Source: CAYTEO01 sp964436825 (GTDB taxonomy: Bacteria > Krumholzibacteriota > Krumholzibacteriia > LZORAL124-64-63). Taken from it: a stretch of DNA of 64,000 nucleotides. The notes beneath the pieces were generated by a model. It was not told where the DNA came from. It searched no databases and worked only from the letters and a program-made list of their open reading frames with translations. Made by a program: the position numbers and the translations under genes. The first letter of the stretch is position 1. Each line of letters starts with the position of its first letter. Shown one piece after another: positions 15,795 through 24,163 of this stretch. The stretch covers positions 1-64,000 of the forward strand of contig CAYTEO010000003.1 in NCBI GenBank assembly GCA_964436825.1, written 5' to 3'.

Positions 15795-16115
15795 CTACCG
15801 GTCGTCGGCCTGCAGGCCCTTGATCTCGAAGACCAGCGCCAGCGCCGTGTTGCGGCAACGGGGACGGTGGGTCGTGCCGGCAGGGATCTTGATCGCCTCG
15901 CCCTGCCGGACGGTGACGGTCGTCGAGTCGATCTCCATGTCGATCATCCCCTCCAGCAGGTAGATCAGCTCGTCCTTGTCGTGGCTGTGGCTGATGTAGT
16001 CCCCGCTGTAGCGCACGATGAAGACGTGGTAGTCGCCGTCGAGGTCGGTGATCTCCACGGGCCGGAACGGCTGGACGACGTCTCGGGCCATCTTCAGGAT
16101 CTGGTACTTGGGCAC
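15795..16115 (-). CDS. Small cupin-domain protein
   Basis: 106 aa, GTG start at 16115 with GGAGGAG. A single cupin barrel: HSHDKDELIYLLEGMIDME supplies the His/His/Glu metal ligands of motif 1; IPAGTTHRPRC is motif 2 with its His. Such proteins bind a divalent metal and may be isomerases, dioxygenases or sensors. The substrate cannot be told. It trails the Tol-Pal operon 23 bases after cpoB. Confidence 0.8.
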   Translation of the reverse strand: MPKYQILKMARDVVQPFRPVEITDLDGDYHVFIVRYSGDYISHSHDKDELIYLLEGMIDMEIDSTTVTVRQGEAIKIPAGTTHRPRCRNTALALVFEIKGLQADDR

Positions 16116-16138
16116 GGCGGCTCCTCCGGGGGAAACGT

Positions 16139-16936
16139 TCAGTCGCCGGACGTCGTCCCGGCGGTGTCGGCCAAGGCCTGCCTGGCCAGGAGGGTCTGCT
16201 CGGCGTCGGGCCAGCGGCGTTCCAGCTCGTCCAGGTAACGGGCCGCCTCCTCCGCCTGGCCCAGGGCCCGGGCCGCCTGGACGGCCATCAGCAGGGCGTC
16301 GGGGCGCCGGTCCGAGGCGGGGTGCGCGTCCAGCAGCCGCTGCAGGTGCTCCAGGGCGGTCCGGTCGTCGCCGGCGGAATGGGCGATGTCGGCCAGCCAG
16401 TAGAGCGCGTCGTCGGCCAGCTCGGAGCGGCCGTAGCTGGCCAGGAAGTCCTGGAAGCCCTCGCGCGCCGTCTCCAGGTTGCCCCGGCTGCGGTCCAGCA
16501 GGGCCGCCCGGTAGATGGCTCGCCCCTCCTCCGGCAGGGTCACCAGGTCGCTGCCGACGACCGTGTCGGGCAACGCCTTGTACTCGCCCAGGGTCGGCAC
16601 CCCTAGGCGGGTGGCCAGCATGTCGACGCGGGCCGAGATCGTCCGCATGAACTCGGCATTGTCGTCCAGCTTGTGGTCGATCTGCTCGAGACGACGCTCG
16701 ATCCGGGCCAGCCGCTCCTGCAGGGCGGCCCGCTGCTGCAGGTCGCCACCGTCGTCGGCCTTGACGAAGGAGTAGAGACCGGCCAGGTCCTGCCGCATCT
16801 GCTGCTGGGTGCGGCGCAACTCGGCCAGGGTGCGGGCATTCTCCCCGATCCCTGTCTCGAGCCGATCGACGCGCGGCGCGCATCCCACCAGCAGGGGGAT
16901 GCACGCCACGCAGAGGTATCGCCAGCGGATCGTCAT
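16139..16936 (-). CDS. cpoB: CpoB/YbgF-like lipoprotein with coiled coil and TPRs
   Basis: 265 aa from the ATG at 16936 (GGGAGAGGC upstream). N-terminal lipobox CIPLLVGC predicts a lipoprotein, whereas E. coli CpoB is soluble. Residues about 25-100 form a coiled coil (RLARIERRLEQIDHKLDD); the C-terminal half has TPR units (RGNLETAREGFQDFLASYG, SELADDALYWLADIAH). CpoB couples peptidoglycan synthesis with Tol-driven outer-membrane constriction; the gene sits directly after pal as in most Tol operons. Confidence 0.87.
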   Translation of the reverse strand: MTIRWRYLCVACIPLLVGCAPRVDRLETGIGENARTLAELRRTQQQMRQDLAGLYSFVKADDGGDLQQRAALQERLARIERRLEQIDHKLDDNAEFMRTISARVDMLATRLGVPTLGEYKALPDTVVGSDLVTLPEEGRAIYRAALLDRSRGNLETAREGFQDFLASYGRSELADDALYWLADIAHSAGDDRTALEHLQRLLDAHPASDRRPDALLMAVQAARALGQAEEAARYLDELERRWPDAEQTLLARQALADTAGTTSGD

Positions 16937-16946
16937 GCCTCTCCCG

Positions 16947-17486
16947 TCACGGCAGGGAGAAATGGGCCCGGCGGTTCTGGGCCCAGGCCTGCTCGTCATG
17001 GCCGGGGGCGAACGGCTTCTCCTCGCCGTAGGAGGTGATCCTCAGCTGGGAGGCCGGCACGCCGATGGCCACCAGGTAGTCCCTGACGGCCTTGGCGCGC
17101 TTCTCGCCCAGGGCCAGGTTGTACTCGACGGTCCCCCGCTCGTCGCAGTGTCCCTCGATGAGGTAGGTGACCTCGGGGTGCTCCTTGATGATGCGGGCGT
17201 TCTCGCCCAGGGTCGCCATCGCCTCGTCGCTCAGGGAGTAGTCGTCGAAGGCGAAGAAGACGTCCCGGATGCCGTACTCCTGGGGCGCCAGCCGCTTGTA
17301 GTCGACCGACGGCGTCTCGGACTCGGCCGGCGTCTCTGGCTGCTCGGGTACGACCGGAGGCGGCGTCTCCTCTTCGGGCACGACGGTGGGATTCATGTTG
17401 GCCGGGACCTCCTTCTTGCCACCGCATCCGCTCAGCAGCAGCGCCAGGGCAGGCACCAGCAGCAGCAGGATCCACTTGCGATTCAT
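16947..17486 (-). CDS. pal: Peptidoglycan-associated lipoprotein Pal
   Basis: 179 aa. Lipobox LLLSGC near residue 21, a Pro/Glu-rich linker to about residue 65, then an OmpA-like domain: DVFFAFDDYSLSDEAMATL, LIEGHCDERGTVEYNLALGE with the peptidoglycan-binding Asp/Arg, RAKAVRDYLVAIGV, and a C-terminal AQNRRAHFSLP. It anchors the outer membrane to the cell wall and binds TolB. Confidence 0.96.
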   Translation of the reverse strand: MNRKWILLLLVPALALLLSGCGGKKEVPANMNPTVVPEEETPPPVVPEQPETPAESETPSVDYKRLAPQEYGIRDVFFAFDDYSLSDEAMATLGENARIIKEHPEVTYLIEGHCDERGTVEYNLALGEKRAKAVRDYLVAIGVPASQLRITSYGEEKPFAPGHDEQAWAQNRRAHFSLP

Positions 17487-17542
17487 GATGTCGGGCTCCT
17501 TTCGGGTTGAACGCTGCCCTGTCGTTCCGACGCGCGGTCCGG

Positions 17543-18847
17543 TCAGGGCGACCAGTCTGGAGTAGTATCCTCTTGCTCTCCGAACGTCAACTGTCGACTC
17601 GTCCCGTCCAGGACGTCCATGACGTACAGCTTGAACACCCCGCTGCGGTCGGAGGCGAAGACGATGTGCCGGCCGTCGGGTGCCCAGCGCGGGTTCTCGC
17701 AGTTGCGCCAGCGCCCGTCGGTCAGCAGGCGCCGGTCGGTGCCGTCGGCCTGGATCAGGACCAGGCGGGTGATGTTCCCCTTGCGACTGGCATAGACGAT
17801 CCGGTCGCCGCCGGGGGACCAGGCGCCGGAATCGTTGTAGCTGCCCTCGAAGGTCAGCCGGCGCCGGCCGCCTCCCTCCGCATCCATGATATATAGCTGG
17901 GGGGAGCCGGTCCTGTCACTGGTAAAAACGATGTCCCAGCCGTTGGGCGACCAGTCCGGCGAGACCTCGATCGACGGCGCGAACGTCAGGCGCCTGATGA
18001 TCCTGCCGGTCAGGTCCAGGCGGTAGATCTCGTGCTGGCCGTCCTTGGAGAGCGAGGCGATCAGCTCCTCCCCCCCGGGATGCCAGTGGGGCGCCAGGTT
18101 CGAGCCCACGGTCTCGTTGACCAGGCGGACCCGGCCGGTGGCCGTCTCCAGGAGGTAGATCCCCTGCTGGCCGTCCCGGTAGGACATGAAGGCGATCCGC
18201 TTCCCGTCCGGCGACCAGCTCGGGAAGAGGTTCAGGGTCCGGTTCGCCGTCAGCCGCAGGAGGTTCTCGCCGTCGTAGTCGACGACGTAGAGATCGCGCC
18301 GGTCGCCGCTGCCGCGGGTGAAGACGATCCGCGTGAGGCAGATCCCCGGTTCCAGGGTCAGGAACCGGACGACCTCGTTGACGAAGTGGTGGGCCGAGTA
18401 GCGGAGCCGGTCGCGGGTCGGGCGGTAGCGCTTGCCCAGCAGGAGCTGCCGGCCGGGATAGGCGACGAGGTTCAGGACCAGCTGCGGAGCCGCCTCGTCG
18501 GGCGTGACGGCCGTGCCGGCCGGGCGGCCCTGGAGACTCCCCTCGATGGCGTAGCTCACCTGGACGCTGTCACCCAGCTCCTCGGCGGCCCGGGCGCGGA
18601 ACAGGCCGCTGTAGTCCAGGTCCACCCTGATGACCGACTCGACGAGCCAGGCGTCCCGCTGGGCCGGCTCGCCGCCGGAGGTGACCTCCAGCGGCTCGAC
18701 GAGGATGTCGATCCTCTGCAGGGCCCGCTTCGTGGCCCCGAGGACGACCTCCGGGTCGCTCGCCGCCGCCGGCCCGGGGCCGGACAGCGATGCCAGCGCC
18801 TGGAGCGTCACGAGCAGCGCGAGGATGGCGTGTCGTCGCTTGCACAT
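17543..18847 (-). CDS. tolB: Tol-Pal system periplasmic protein TolB
   Basis: 434 aa, normal length. Signal peptide (about 1-28), an N-terminal alpha/beta domain (VLGATKRALQRIDILVEPLE), then a six-bladed beta-propeller with repeated SPDG/SPNG-W motifs such as LFPSWSPDGKRIAFMSYRDG and SPDWSPNGWDIVFTSDR. It links Pal with the inner-membrane TolQRA motor. Three bases separate the upstream stop from its ATG. Confidence 0.96.
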   Translation of the reverse strand: MCKRRHAILALLVTLQALASLSGPGPAAASDPEVVLGATKRALQRIDILVEPLEVTSGGEPAQRDAWLVESVIRVDLDYSGLFRARAAEELGDSVQVSYAIEGSLQGRPAGTAVTPDEAAPQLVLNLVAYPGRQLLLGKRYRPTRDRLRYSAHHFVNEVVRFLTLEPGICLTRIVFTRGSGDRRDLYVVDYDGENLLRLTANRTLNLFPSWSPDGKRIAFMSYRDGQQGIYLLETATGRVRLVNETVGSNLAPHWHPGGEELIASLSKDGQHEIYRLDLTGRIIRRLTFAPSIEVSPDWSPNGWDIVFTSDRTGSPQLYIMDAEGGGRRRLTFEGSYNDSGAWSPGGDRIVYASRKGNITRLVLIQADGTDRRLLTDGRWRNCENPRWAPDGRHIVFASDRSGVFKLYVMDVLDGTSRQLTFGEQEDTTPDWSP

Positions 18848-18850
18848 GGG

Positions 18851-19573
18851 TCAGATTCCTGCCTCGAGGGTGAAGACGAAGGTGACTCCCAGCGAACCGC
18901 GCGCCATGCCGGCCGGCAGCGGCTGGAGCCGGCCCACGGCGCGGACGGCCCGCAACGCCTCGCGGTCCAGCAGCGGCACGCCCGAGGAGCGGACGACCTG
19001 CTCGCGGGTGATCCTGCCGTCCTGCTCCACGTGGAAGTGGACGACGCAGACCCGCTGCGACTGCTGCCGGAAACCGATCCGCTGGGGCTGCCACTGGCGG
19101 CTGATCGCCCCCTCCAGCAGCGCCAGGTAGTACCGGTAACGGGCCGGCACCTGCGTGTCGGTCCCCGCCACGGAGGTCCGCTCGGGCAGCTCCGGCTGCC
19201 GCGGCTCCGCGGGGGTCGTGTCCGCCTCCGCGGTCTGCGGCTCCGGCCGCCGCGGCGGCCGCTCGGGTGCCGGCTCGGGCCGGGGGCGTTCCTCCCGGGG
19301 CCGCGGCGTCGGGCGCTCCGGCTCCGGCACGGGAACGGGTTCCGCTTCGTGTGCGGGCTCCGGCTCCGGCTGCTGCGGCTCGGGCTGCTCCGGCTCGGGC
19401 TGCTCCGGCTGCCGGACCGGCGGCGGGGTCTGCTGCTGGATGGAGGTCGTGATCCGGACCCTGATGGGACCGGGCATCTGCAGCCTGGTCGTCGAGACCC
19501 GTGACCCGACGGTCACCCACAGGATCAGGGCCACCAGGTGCAGTCCCACCGAGAGGACCAGGGCCGACCGCAC
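18851..19573 (-). CDS. TonB/TolA-like energy transducer
   Basis: 240 aa, GTG start at 19573. One N-terminal membrane helix (ALVLSVGLHLVALILWVTVG, with the conserved His used by TonB/TolA to contact the motor). There follows a Pro/Glu/Arg-rich stretch (about residues 48-135) in place of TolA's long helical domain, and a C-terminal TonB-type domain (YYLALLEGAISRQWQPQRIG, VHFHVEQDGRITREQVVRSS). By position it does TolA's job; by architecture it looks like TonB. Confidence 0.85.
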   Translation of the reverse strand: MRSALVLSVGLHLVALILWVTVGSRVSTTRLQMPGPIRVRITTSIQQQTPPPVRQPEQPEPEQPEPQQPEPEPAHEAEPVPVPEPERPTPRPREERPRPEPAPERPPRRPEPQTAEADTTPAEPRQPELPERTSVAGTDTQVPARYRYYLALLEGAISRQWQPQRIGFRQQSQRVCVVHFHVEQDGRITREQVVRSSGVPLLDREALRAVRAVGRLQPLPAGMARGSLGVTFVFTLEAGI

Positions 19574-19579
19574 GACCGC

Positions 19580-20011
19580 CTACCTCTCTTCCGTCGTCGC
19601 GGGGAGGCGATCCACCAGTTCCTGGTCCGCGACCAGGTTCAGGTTGGCGAACCCGAGCCGCTCGATCGCGGCCATCACCTGCAGGGCGAAGCCGTAGGGG
19701 ATGTCCTGGTCGGCCCGCAAGTAGACCGGCACGGTGTCCCGACCCGCGACGTAGGGCGCCAGCCGCTGCTCCAGATCGGCCATCCCGATCGGTTCCTCCC
19801 CGAAAAAGAGCTTCCGGTCCGCCGTCACCGTGATGACGGGCCCCTCCTGCACGACGATCTTGCGCGTCTCGGCGGCGGGCAGGTTCACCTCCACGCCGCC
19901 CTGGATGTACGGTGCCGTCAGCATGAAGATGATCAGCAGGCACATCGTCACGTCCACCAGGGACGTGATGTTGATCTCCGACAGGGTCCGGTATCCGGTG
20001 CGCCCCCTCAT
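19580..20011 (-). CDS. tolR: TolR/ExbD-family proton-channel subunit
   Basis: 143 aa; ATG at 20011 overlaps the tolQ stop (ATGA). One membrane helix with the essential Asp: INITSLVDVTMCLLIIFMLT. The periplasmic part ends with LQVMAAIERLGFANLNLVAD, as in TolR. Works with TolQ to convert proton-motive force. Confidence 0.95.
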   Translation of the reverse strand: MRGRTGYRTLSEINITSLVDVTMCLLIIFMLTAPYIQGGVEVNLPAAETRKIVVQEGPVITVTADRKLFFGEEPIGMADLEQRLAPYVAGRDTVPVYLRADQDIPYGFALQVMAAIERLGFANLNLVADQELVDRLPATTEER

Positions 20012-20730
20012 GGGATCCTCTCCCCGGGATGGATGTCGGGGCGACGGCTCCGGGGCAAGCGGTCGCCGTTGGTTCCGCTGCCGGCGGCGCGCTCCTCCAG
20101 CAGGGTCCGCAGCCGGTCCATCTCGTTGGCCACCAGGTCGATCTTGCGCACGAAGAGGTTGTAGAAGACGACCGCGGGAATGGCCGCCGACAGCCCGGCG
20201 ATCGTCGTGATCAGCGCCTCGGCGATCCCGGGCGCGACGACCGCGAGGTTGGCGCTGCGCAGCGCCTGCATGTCCCAGAAGGCCTGCATGATCCCCCAGA
20301 CGGTCCCCATCAGCCCCAGGAACGGCGCGATCGTCACCGTCGTCGAGAGGATGATCAGGTAGCGCTCCAGGTTCTCCACCTCGAGCCAGGTGATCCGCTC
20401 GCAGGCGCGGCGGATGGCCAGAGGCGAGTCCTCCGGTGCCGCCTCGAGCCAGAGGGCGGCCAGGGGACTGTCCGGATGCTCCTGGCACCAGGTGGTCAGG
20501 GCGTCGGCCCGTTCCGTCTCCAGCCAGTCGCGGGCGGCCCGCCAGAAGGCGACGTGACGGTTGCGGATCTGCGCCAGGGTGCGCCCCTTGTCGATCATCA
20601 CGGCCCAGGAGAGGATGGACAGGACCAGCAGGATCAGCAGGATGATCTTTCCGAAGAGGGTCGTATCGTGCAGCAGGCCGAGCAGATCCCCGGCGGTCAT
20701 GGCGGCCGGAACCAGCACCAGGTGGGACAT
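20008..20730 (-). CDS. tolQ: TolQ/ExbB-family proton-channel protein
   Basis: 240 aa from the ATG at 20730 (GAAGGAG upstream). Three membrane helices: about 23-43 (IILLILLVLSILSWAVMID), about 135-155 (ILSTTVTIAPFLGLMGTVWG) and about 175-200 (IAEALITTIAGLSAAIPAVV), with the family's TVWGIM and small-residue motifs. First gene of the Tol-Pal operon. Confidence 0.95.
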   Translation of the reverse strand: MSHLVLVPAAMTAGDLLGLLHDTTLFGKIILLILLVLSILSWAVMIDKGRTLAQIRNRHVAFWRAARDWLETERADALTTWCQEHPDSPLAALWLEAAPEDSPLAIRRACERITWLEVENLERYLIILSTTVTIAPFLGLMGTVWGIMQAFWDMQALRSANLAVVAPGIAEALITTIAGLSAAIPAVVFYNLFVRKIDLVANEMDRLRTLLEERAAGSGTNGDRLPRSRRPDIHPGERIP

Positions 20731-20793
20731 CGTCAGCTCCTTCTCGCAGCGGCCACGGGCGCCGGTCCTCGCCGGCGGCACAAGCGGACCTTC

Positions 20794-20821
20794 AATCTAG
20801 CACGCGGCCCGGTTCCATCAA
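20794..20821 (-). promoter_or_regulatory. Promoter of the Tol-Pal operon
   Basis: The minus strand has TTGATG (20821-20816), a 16-base spacer and TAGATT (20799-20794), about 65 bases upstream of tolQ. It separates this operon from nadB. Confidence 0.55.
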
Positions 20822-20868
20822 GCAGTCACCGGTCTACGCTTCCGGGCACGGTCGGTTCCCGGTACCGG

Positions 20869-22506
20869 TCAGGCATCGGGCTCCCAGGCCGCAGGCTCCT
20901 CCACGCGCGCGATGACCGTGTCGACGGCGACGGGGAGCTTCTCCGGGTGGTCGAGGGTGTAGTGGAGGCCCCGGCTCTCGCGGCGCGACATGGCGCAGAG
21001 GGTGATCAGCTCCCCCAGCAGGGCGATGTTGCGCAGCTCGATCAGGTCGGCGTCCGGACGGCAGCGGCGGTAGGTCCCCTCGACCGTCTCCCGGATGGCG
21101 CGCACCCGCTGCAGGGCGATCCGGAGGCGGCTGTGCTGCCTGACGATCCCGACGTAGTCCCACATGACCCGGCGGACGATGTCCCAGTCGTGCTCCAGGA
21201 CGATGACCTCCGGCGCCGCGTCGGTACGATCCCGGAACGGGTCCGGCGGCACGACCCCGCCTCCCCCGGAGACGCAGCGGGGTGCCGCGGCCGAGATCGT
21301 CGCGGCGACCTCGGCCAGGTAGAGGGCCTCCAGCAGCGAGTTGCTGGCCAGCCGGTTGGCGCCGTGGACGCCGCTGCAGGCCGTCTCGCCGATGACCAGC
21401 AGGCCGGGCAGCGAGGAGGCGGCCCCGTCGTCGACCAGGACCCCGCCGCACATGTAGTGGGCCGCCGGGACGACCGGTACCGGCTCGCCGGCCATGTCGA
21501 TCCCGAACTCGGCGCACTTGGCGTAGAGGTTGGGGAAGCGCTTCTTGACGAACTCCCGGCCCAGGTGCCGCAGGTCGAGGTAGACGCATGGGTCGCCGGT
21601 CTCCTTCATGTGGCGATCGATGGCCCGGGCCACGATGTCCCGGGGCGCCAGCTCCTGTCCCGGCACGTCCTCCATGAAGCGCCGCCCGCGGGCGTCGATG
21701 AGCATCGCCCCCTCCCCCCGGACCGCCTCGGAGATGAGGAAGTTCTTGGCGTCGGGGTGGTAGAGGCAGGTGGGATGGAACTGGACGAACTCCAGGTTCG
21801 CCAGCCGGGCGCCGGCCCGGTAGGCCATGGCCAGCCCGTCTCCGGTGGCGATGTCGGGATTGGAGGTGTAGGCGTAGACCTTGCCGCAGCCGCCGGTGGC
21901 CAGGACGACCAGGTCGCCCAGGGCGACCCACCTCCGGCCGCTGATCCGGTCCAGGATCCGGCAGCCGACGATCCGCCGGGGGTGATCGACCAGGCCGCAC
22001 TCGCGGCCCGCGACCAGGTCGATGGCCAGCTGGTTCTCCAGCAGCGTGATCCGGGGATCGTCGCGGCAGGCCTGCAGCAGGTGCTGCTCCACCTCCCGCC
22101 CCGTCAGGTCGCGGGCGTGGACGATCCGGTTGCGGGAGTGGCCGCCCTCGCGTCCCAGCGACAGGGGGGCGTCGGGACGCTCCTCCTGGCGCGTGAAGGC
22201 GACGCCGTAGTCCAGCAGCCGGTCGATCAGCCGGGGAGCCGACTCGACGATCCGGCGCACGACCTCCTCGCGGCAGAGACCGTCGCCGGCCTTGAGGGTG
22301 TCCCGGACGTGGAGCTCGAATTCGTCCAGGGGCGACAGGACAGCGGCGATCCCCCCCTGGGCGTAGTTGGTGTTGCTCTCGAAGGACTCCTTCTTGGTGA
22401 CGACGAGGACCTCGCCGTGTGCCGCCGCCAGCAGGGCGTACTGCAGGCCGGCGATTCCCGATCCGATGACCAGGAAGCGGGTCCTGCGGACAGTCTGATC
22501 GTTCAT
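20869..22506 (-). CDS. nadB: L-aspartate oxidase
   Basis: FAD enzyme oxidising L-aspartate to iminoaspartate, first step of de novo NAD synthesis. 545 aa; FAD-binding VIGSGIAGLQYALLAA, NTNYAQGGIAAVLSP, EFVQFHPTCLY, and the flavin-site GVHGANRLASNSLLEALYLA. The C-terminal helical domain (RNIALLGELITLCAMSRRES) is present. ATG at 22506 overlaps the lpxK stop. It is the last gene of the envelope operon, an odd place for a cofactor gene; nadA is not in the window. Confidence 0.96.
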   Translation of the reverse strand: MNDQTVRRTRFLVIGSGIAGLQYALLAAAHGEVLVVTKKESFESNTNYAQGGIAAVLSPLDEFELHVRDTLKAGDGLCREEVVRRIVESAPRLIDRLLDYGVAFTRQEERPDAPLSLGREGGHSRNRIVHARDLTGREVEQHLLQACRDDPRITLLENQLAIDLVAGRECGLVDHPRRIVGCRILDRISGRRWVALGDLVVLATGGCGKVYAYTSNPDIATGDGLAMAYRAGARLANLEFVQFHPTCLYHPDAKNFLISEAVRGEGAMLIDARGRRFMEDVPGQELAPRDIVARAIDRHMKETGDPCVYLDLRHLGREFVKKRFPNLYAKCAEFGIDMAGEPVPVVPAAHYMCGGVLVDDGAASSLPGLLVIGETACSGVHGANRLASNSLLEALYLAEVAATISAAAPRCVSGGGGVVPPDPFRDRTDAAPEVIVLEHDWDIVRRVMWDYVGIVRQHSRLRIALQRVRAIRETVEGTYRRCRPDADLIELRNIALLGELITLCAMSRRESRGLHYTLDHPEKLPVAVDTVIARVEEPAAWEPDA

Positions 22507-23573
22507 CGCGTTCCACTCCGTGCCAGGGACAGGATCTCCGTCGCGGGACCGGCGCCGTCCACCCAGGTCACCTCGAGATCGATGACGCCGGGGGGCTCCT
22601 GCAGCTCCCAGAGCGGCAGCAGCTTGACGGCGTCCTTGGTCGTCGTCAGCCAGTGCTCGATGCCGTGACGGCGCGACACCGCCGCCAGCCGGCGCAGGTG
22701 GCTTGCGCCGTAGCGGACGTGGTCGTCGCACCAGACCGCCGCCCGCGGCGGCCGGCCGGTCAGCTGCCGGCACGCCGCCAGCAGCCGCTCGGGACGGGCG
22801 ATGCCGGCGATGATACCGTACGGCTCCCCGGGCGGCGGCGCCACACCGGGAACCAGGAAGGTGCGGGTCCGGAAACCGTGGACCGGGACGGGAGCGGCTG
22901 CCGCTGGCGGTGCCTGTCCCGGTGCCAGGGGCAGCAGCCAGGCCGTGGCCCTGGCGGCGGCCGCGGCCGTCTCCCGGTAGGGGCCCCACGGCAGGGGCAG
23001 GCCGGTCCCGGGCCGCAACCGGCCGTCCGCGACCTCCCAGCGGTCCAGCAGGAGCAGGTCCAGGTGACGGGGAACGGCCGCCTGGAAACCGTCCTCCACC
23101 AGGACGACCCCCCCGGGGCAGTCGTCGCCGGCGAGACGCAGGGCCGCCGTGCGGTCGCGTCCCTGGACGACCGGGACCCCGGGCAGCACTCCGGCCATCA
23201 TGCGCGCCTCGTCGCCGCAGCGGGGATCGTCGGGATCGACACGCAGCGGCCCCGGGTGGGAGGCGCCGTGGCCGCGGGTGACGATCGCCACCGGGAGCCC
23301 GTCGGCCCGCAGCCGGCGGGCCAGGGCGATCGTCACCGGCGTCTTGCCGGTCCCGCCGACGGCCAGGTTGCCCACCGAGACGATCAGCGGCCCCGGCGGC
23401 GCGGTCCCGCGGTCCGCCAGCCGCCGCGCCTGGATGCGCCGCCGCAGCGGTTCGGTCACCCCCAGCGCCGGTCGCAGCCACGGCGGCGGCGACTCCTCCC
23501 AGCGCTCCCAGCACCGCTGGACGAACCGGACGGCGCGGCCGCGCAGATCGACGACGACCGTCTCCCCGCTCAT
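22503..23573 (-). CDS. lpxK: Tetraacyldisaccharide 4'-kinase
   Basis: Phosphorylates the 4' position of the lipid A disaccharide at the inner membrane. 356 aa. Walker A variant VGNLAVGGTGKTPVTIALA, GDEARMMAG, VLVEDGFQ, and the C-terminal TTTKDAVKLLPL are standard for LpxK. Overlaps both neighbours by 4 bases. Confidence 0.95.
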   Translation of the reverse strand: MSGETVVVDLRGRAVRFVQRCWERWEESPPPWLRPALGVTEPLRRRIQARRLADRGTAPPGPLIVSVGNLAVGGTGKTPVTIALARRLRADGLPVAIVTRGHGASHPGPLRVDPDDPRCGDEARMMAGVLPGVPVVQGRDRTAALRLAGDDCPGGVVLVEDGFQAAVPRHLDLLLLDRWEVADGRLRPGTGLPLPWGPYRETAAAAARATAWLLPLAPGQAPPAAAAPVPVHGFRTRTFLVPGVAPPPGEPYGIIAGIARPERLLAACRQLTGRPPRAAVWCDDHVRYGASHLRRLAAVSRRHGIEHWLTTTKDAVKLLPLWELQEPPGVIDLEVTWVDGAGPATEILSLARSGTR

Positions 23574-24163
23574 GGCCTCACCCCTCCCAGGAGCGCCGCG
23601 GCCAGATCCCGGGACCAGCGGGGGTCGCCGCCGCCGGGACCGCGCGGCGGGGCCAGGGTCGGCAGTTCCTCGACGACGATCCGGCTGCCAGGCCACGGCA
23701 CGACCGTCCGGTCCCAGTTGCGCAACGACGTGTGCCGTCCGGGCGTCACGCGCAGCGGCACGATGGGACAACCCGCCAGCCGGGCCAGGATCAGCACGCC
23801 CTCGTGCACCGTCCCGAACGGACCGCGGGGACCGTCGACGGCGATCCCGACGCTGCGTCCCCGGCGCAGTTCCCGCAACAGCCGGCGCAGGGCCTGGCCG
23901 CCCGCCTTGCCCGTCGATCCCCTGACGAACCCGAAGCGGGGCCCCAGGCAGCGGACCAGCAGGTCGCCGTCCCGGCTGTTGCTGACCAGCAGGACCGGCC
24001 GCACCGGCGCGACGTAGAGGATGGCCGGCAGGATGTCGCGGTGCAGGCAGGCGTAGACGACCGGCCCGTCCCGGCGGCGCGGCCGGTCGGGAACGACACG
24101 GACCGCGGCCGCCCAGAGCCGCCAGCAGGCGGCGGCGGCTCCCCACCACCAGCGGTCAGCCAT
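23570..24163 (-). CDS. DUF374-type lysophospholipid acyltransferase family protein
   Basis: 197 aa. It has a short hydrophobic start and the acyltransferase-like blocks ACLHRDILPAIL (HX4D-like position), NSRDGDLLVRCLGPRFGFVR, and IAVDGPRGPFGTVHEGVLILA. DUF374 proteins often stand in lipid A operons, and this one may act as the late (secondary) acyltransferase; a lpxL gene is otherwise missing here. It overlaps lpxB by 8 bases. Confidence 0.85.
   Translation of the reverse strand: MADRWWWGAAAACWRLWAAAVRVVPDRPRRRDGPVVYACLHRDILPAILYVAPVRPVLLVSNSRDGDLLVRCLGPRFGFVRGSTGKAGGQALRRLLRELRRGRSVGIAVDGPRGPFGTVHEGVLILARLAGCPIVPLRVTPGRHTSLRNWDRTVVPWPGSRIVVEELPTLAPPRGPGGGDPRWSRDLAAALLGGVRP

Noticed and set aside
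19185..19440. Tandem repeat of CCGGCTC-like units
   Set aside because: Reflects the Pro-Glu-rich coding region of the TonB-like protein, not a separate DNA repeat.
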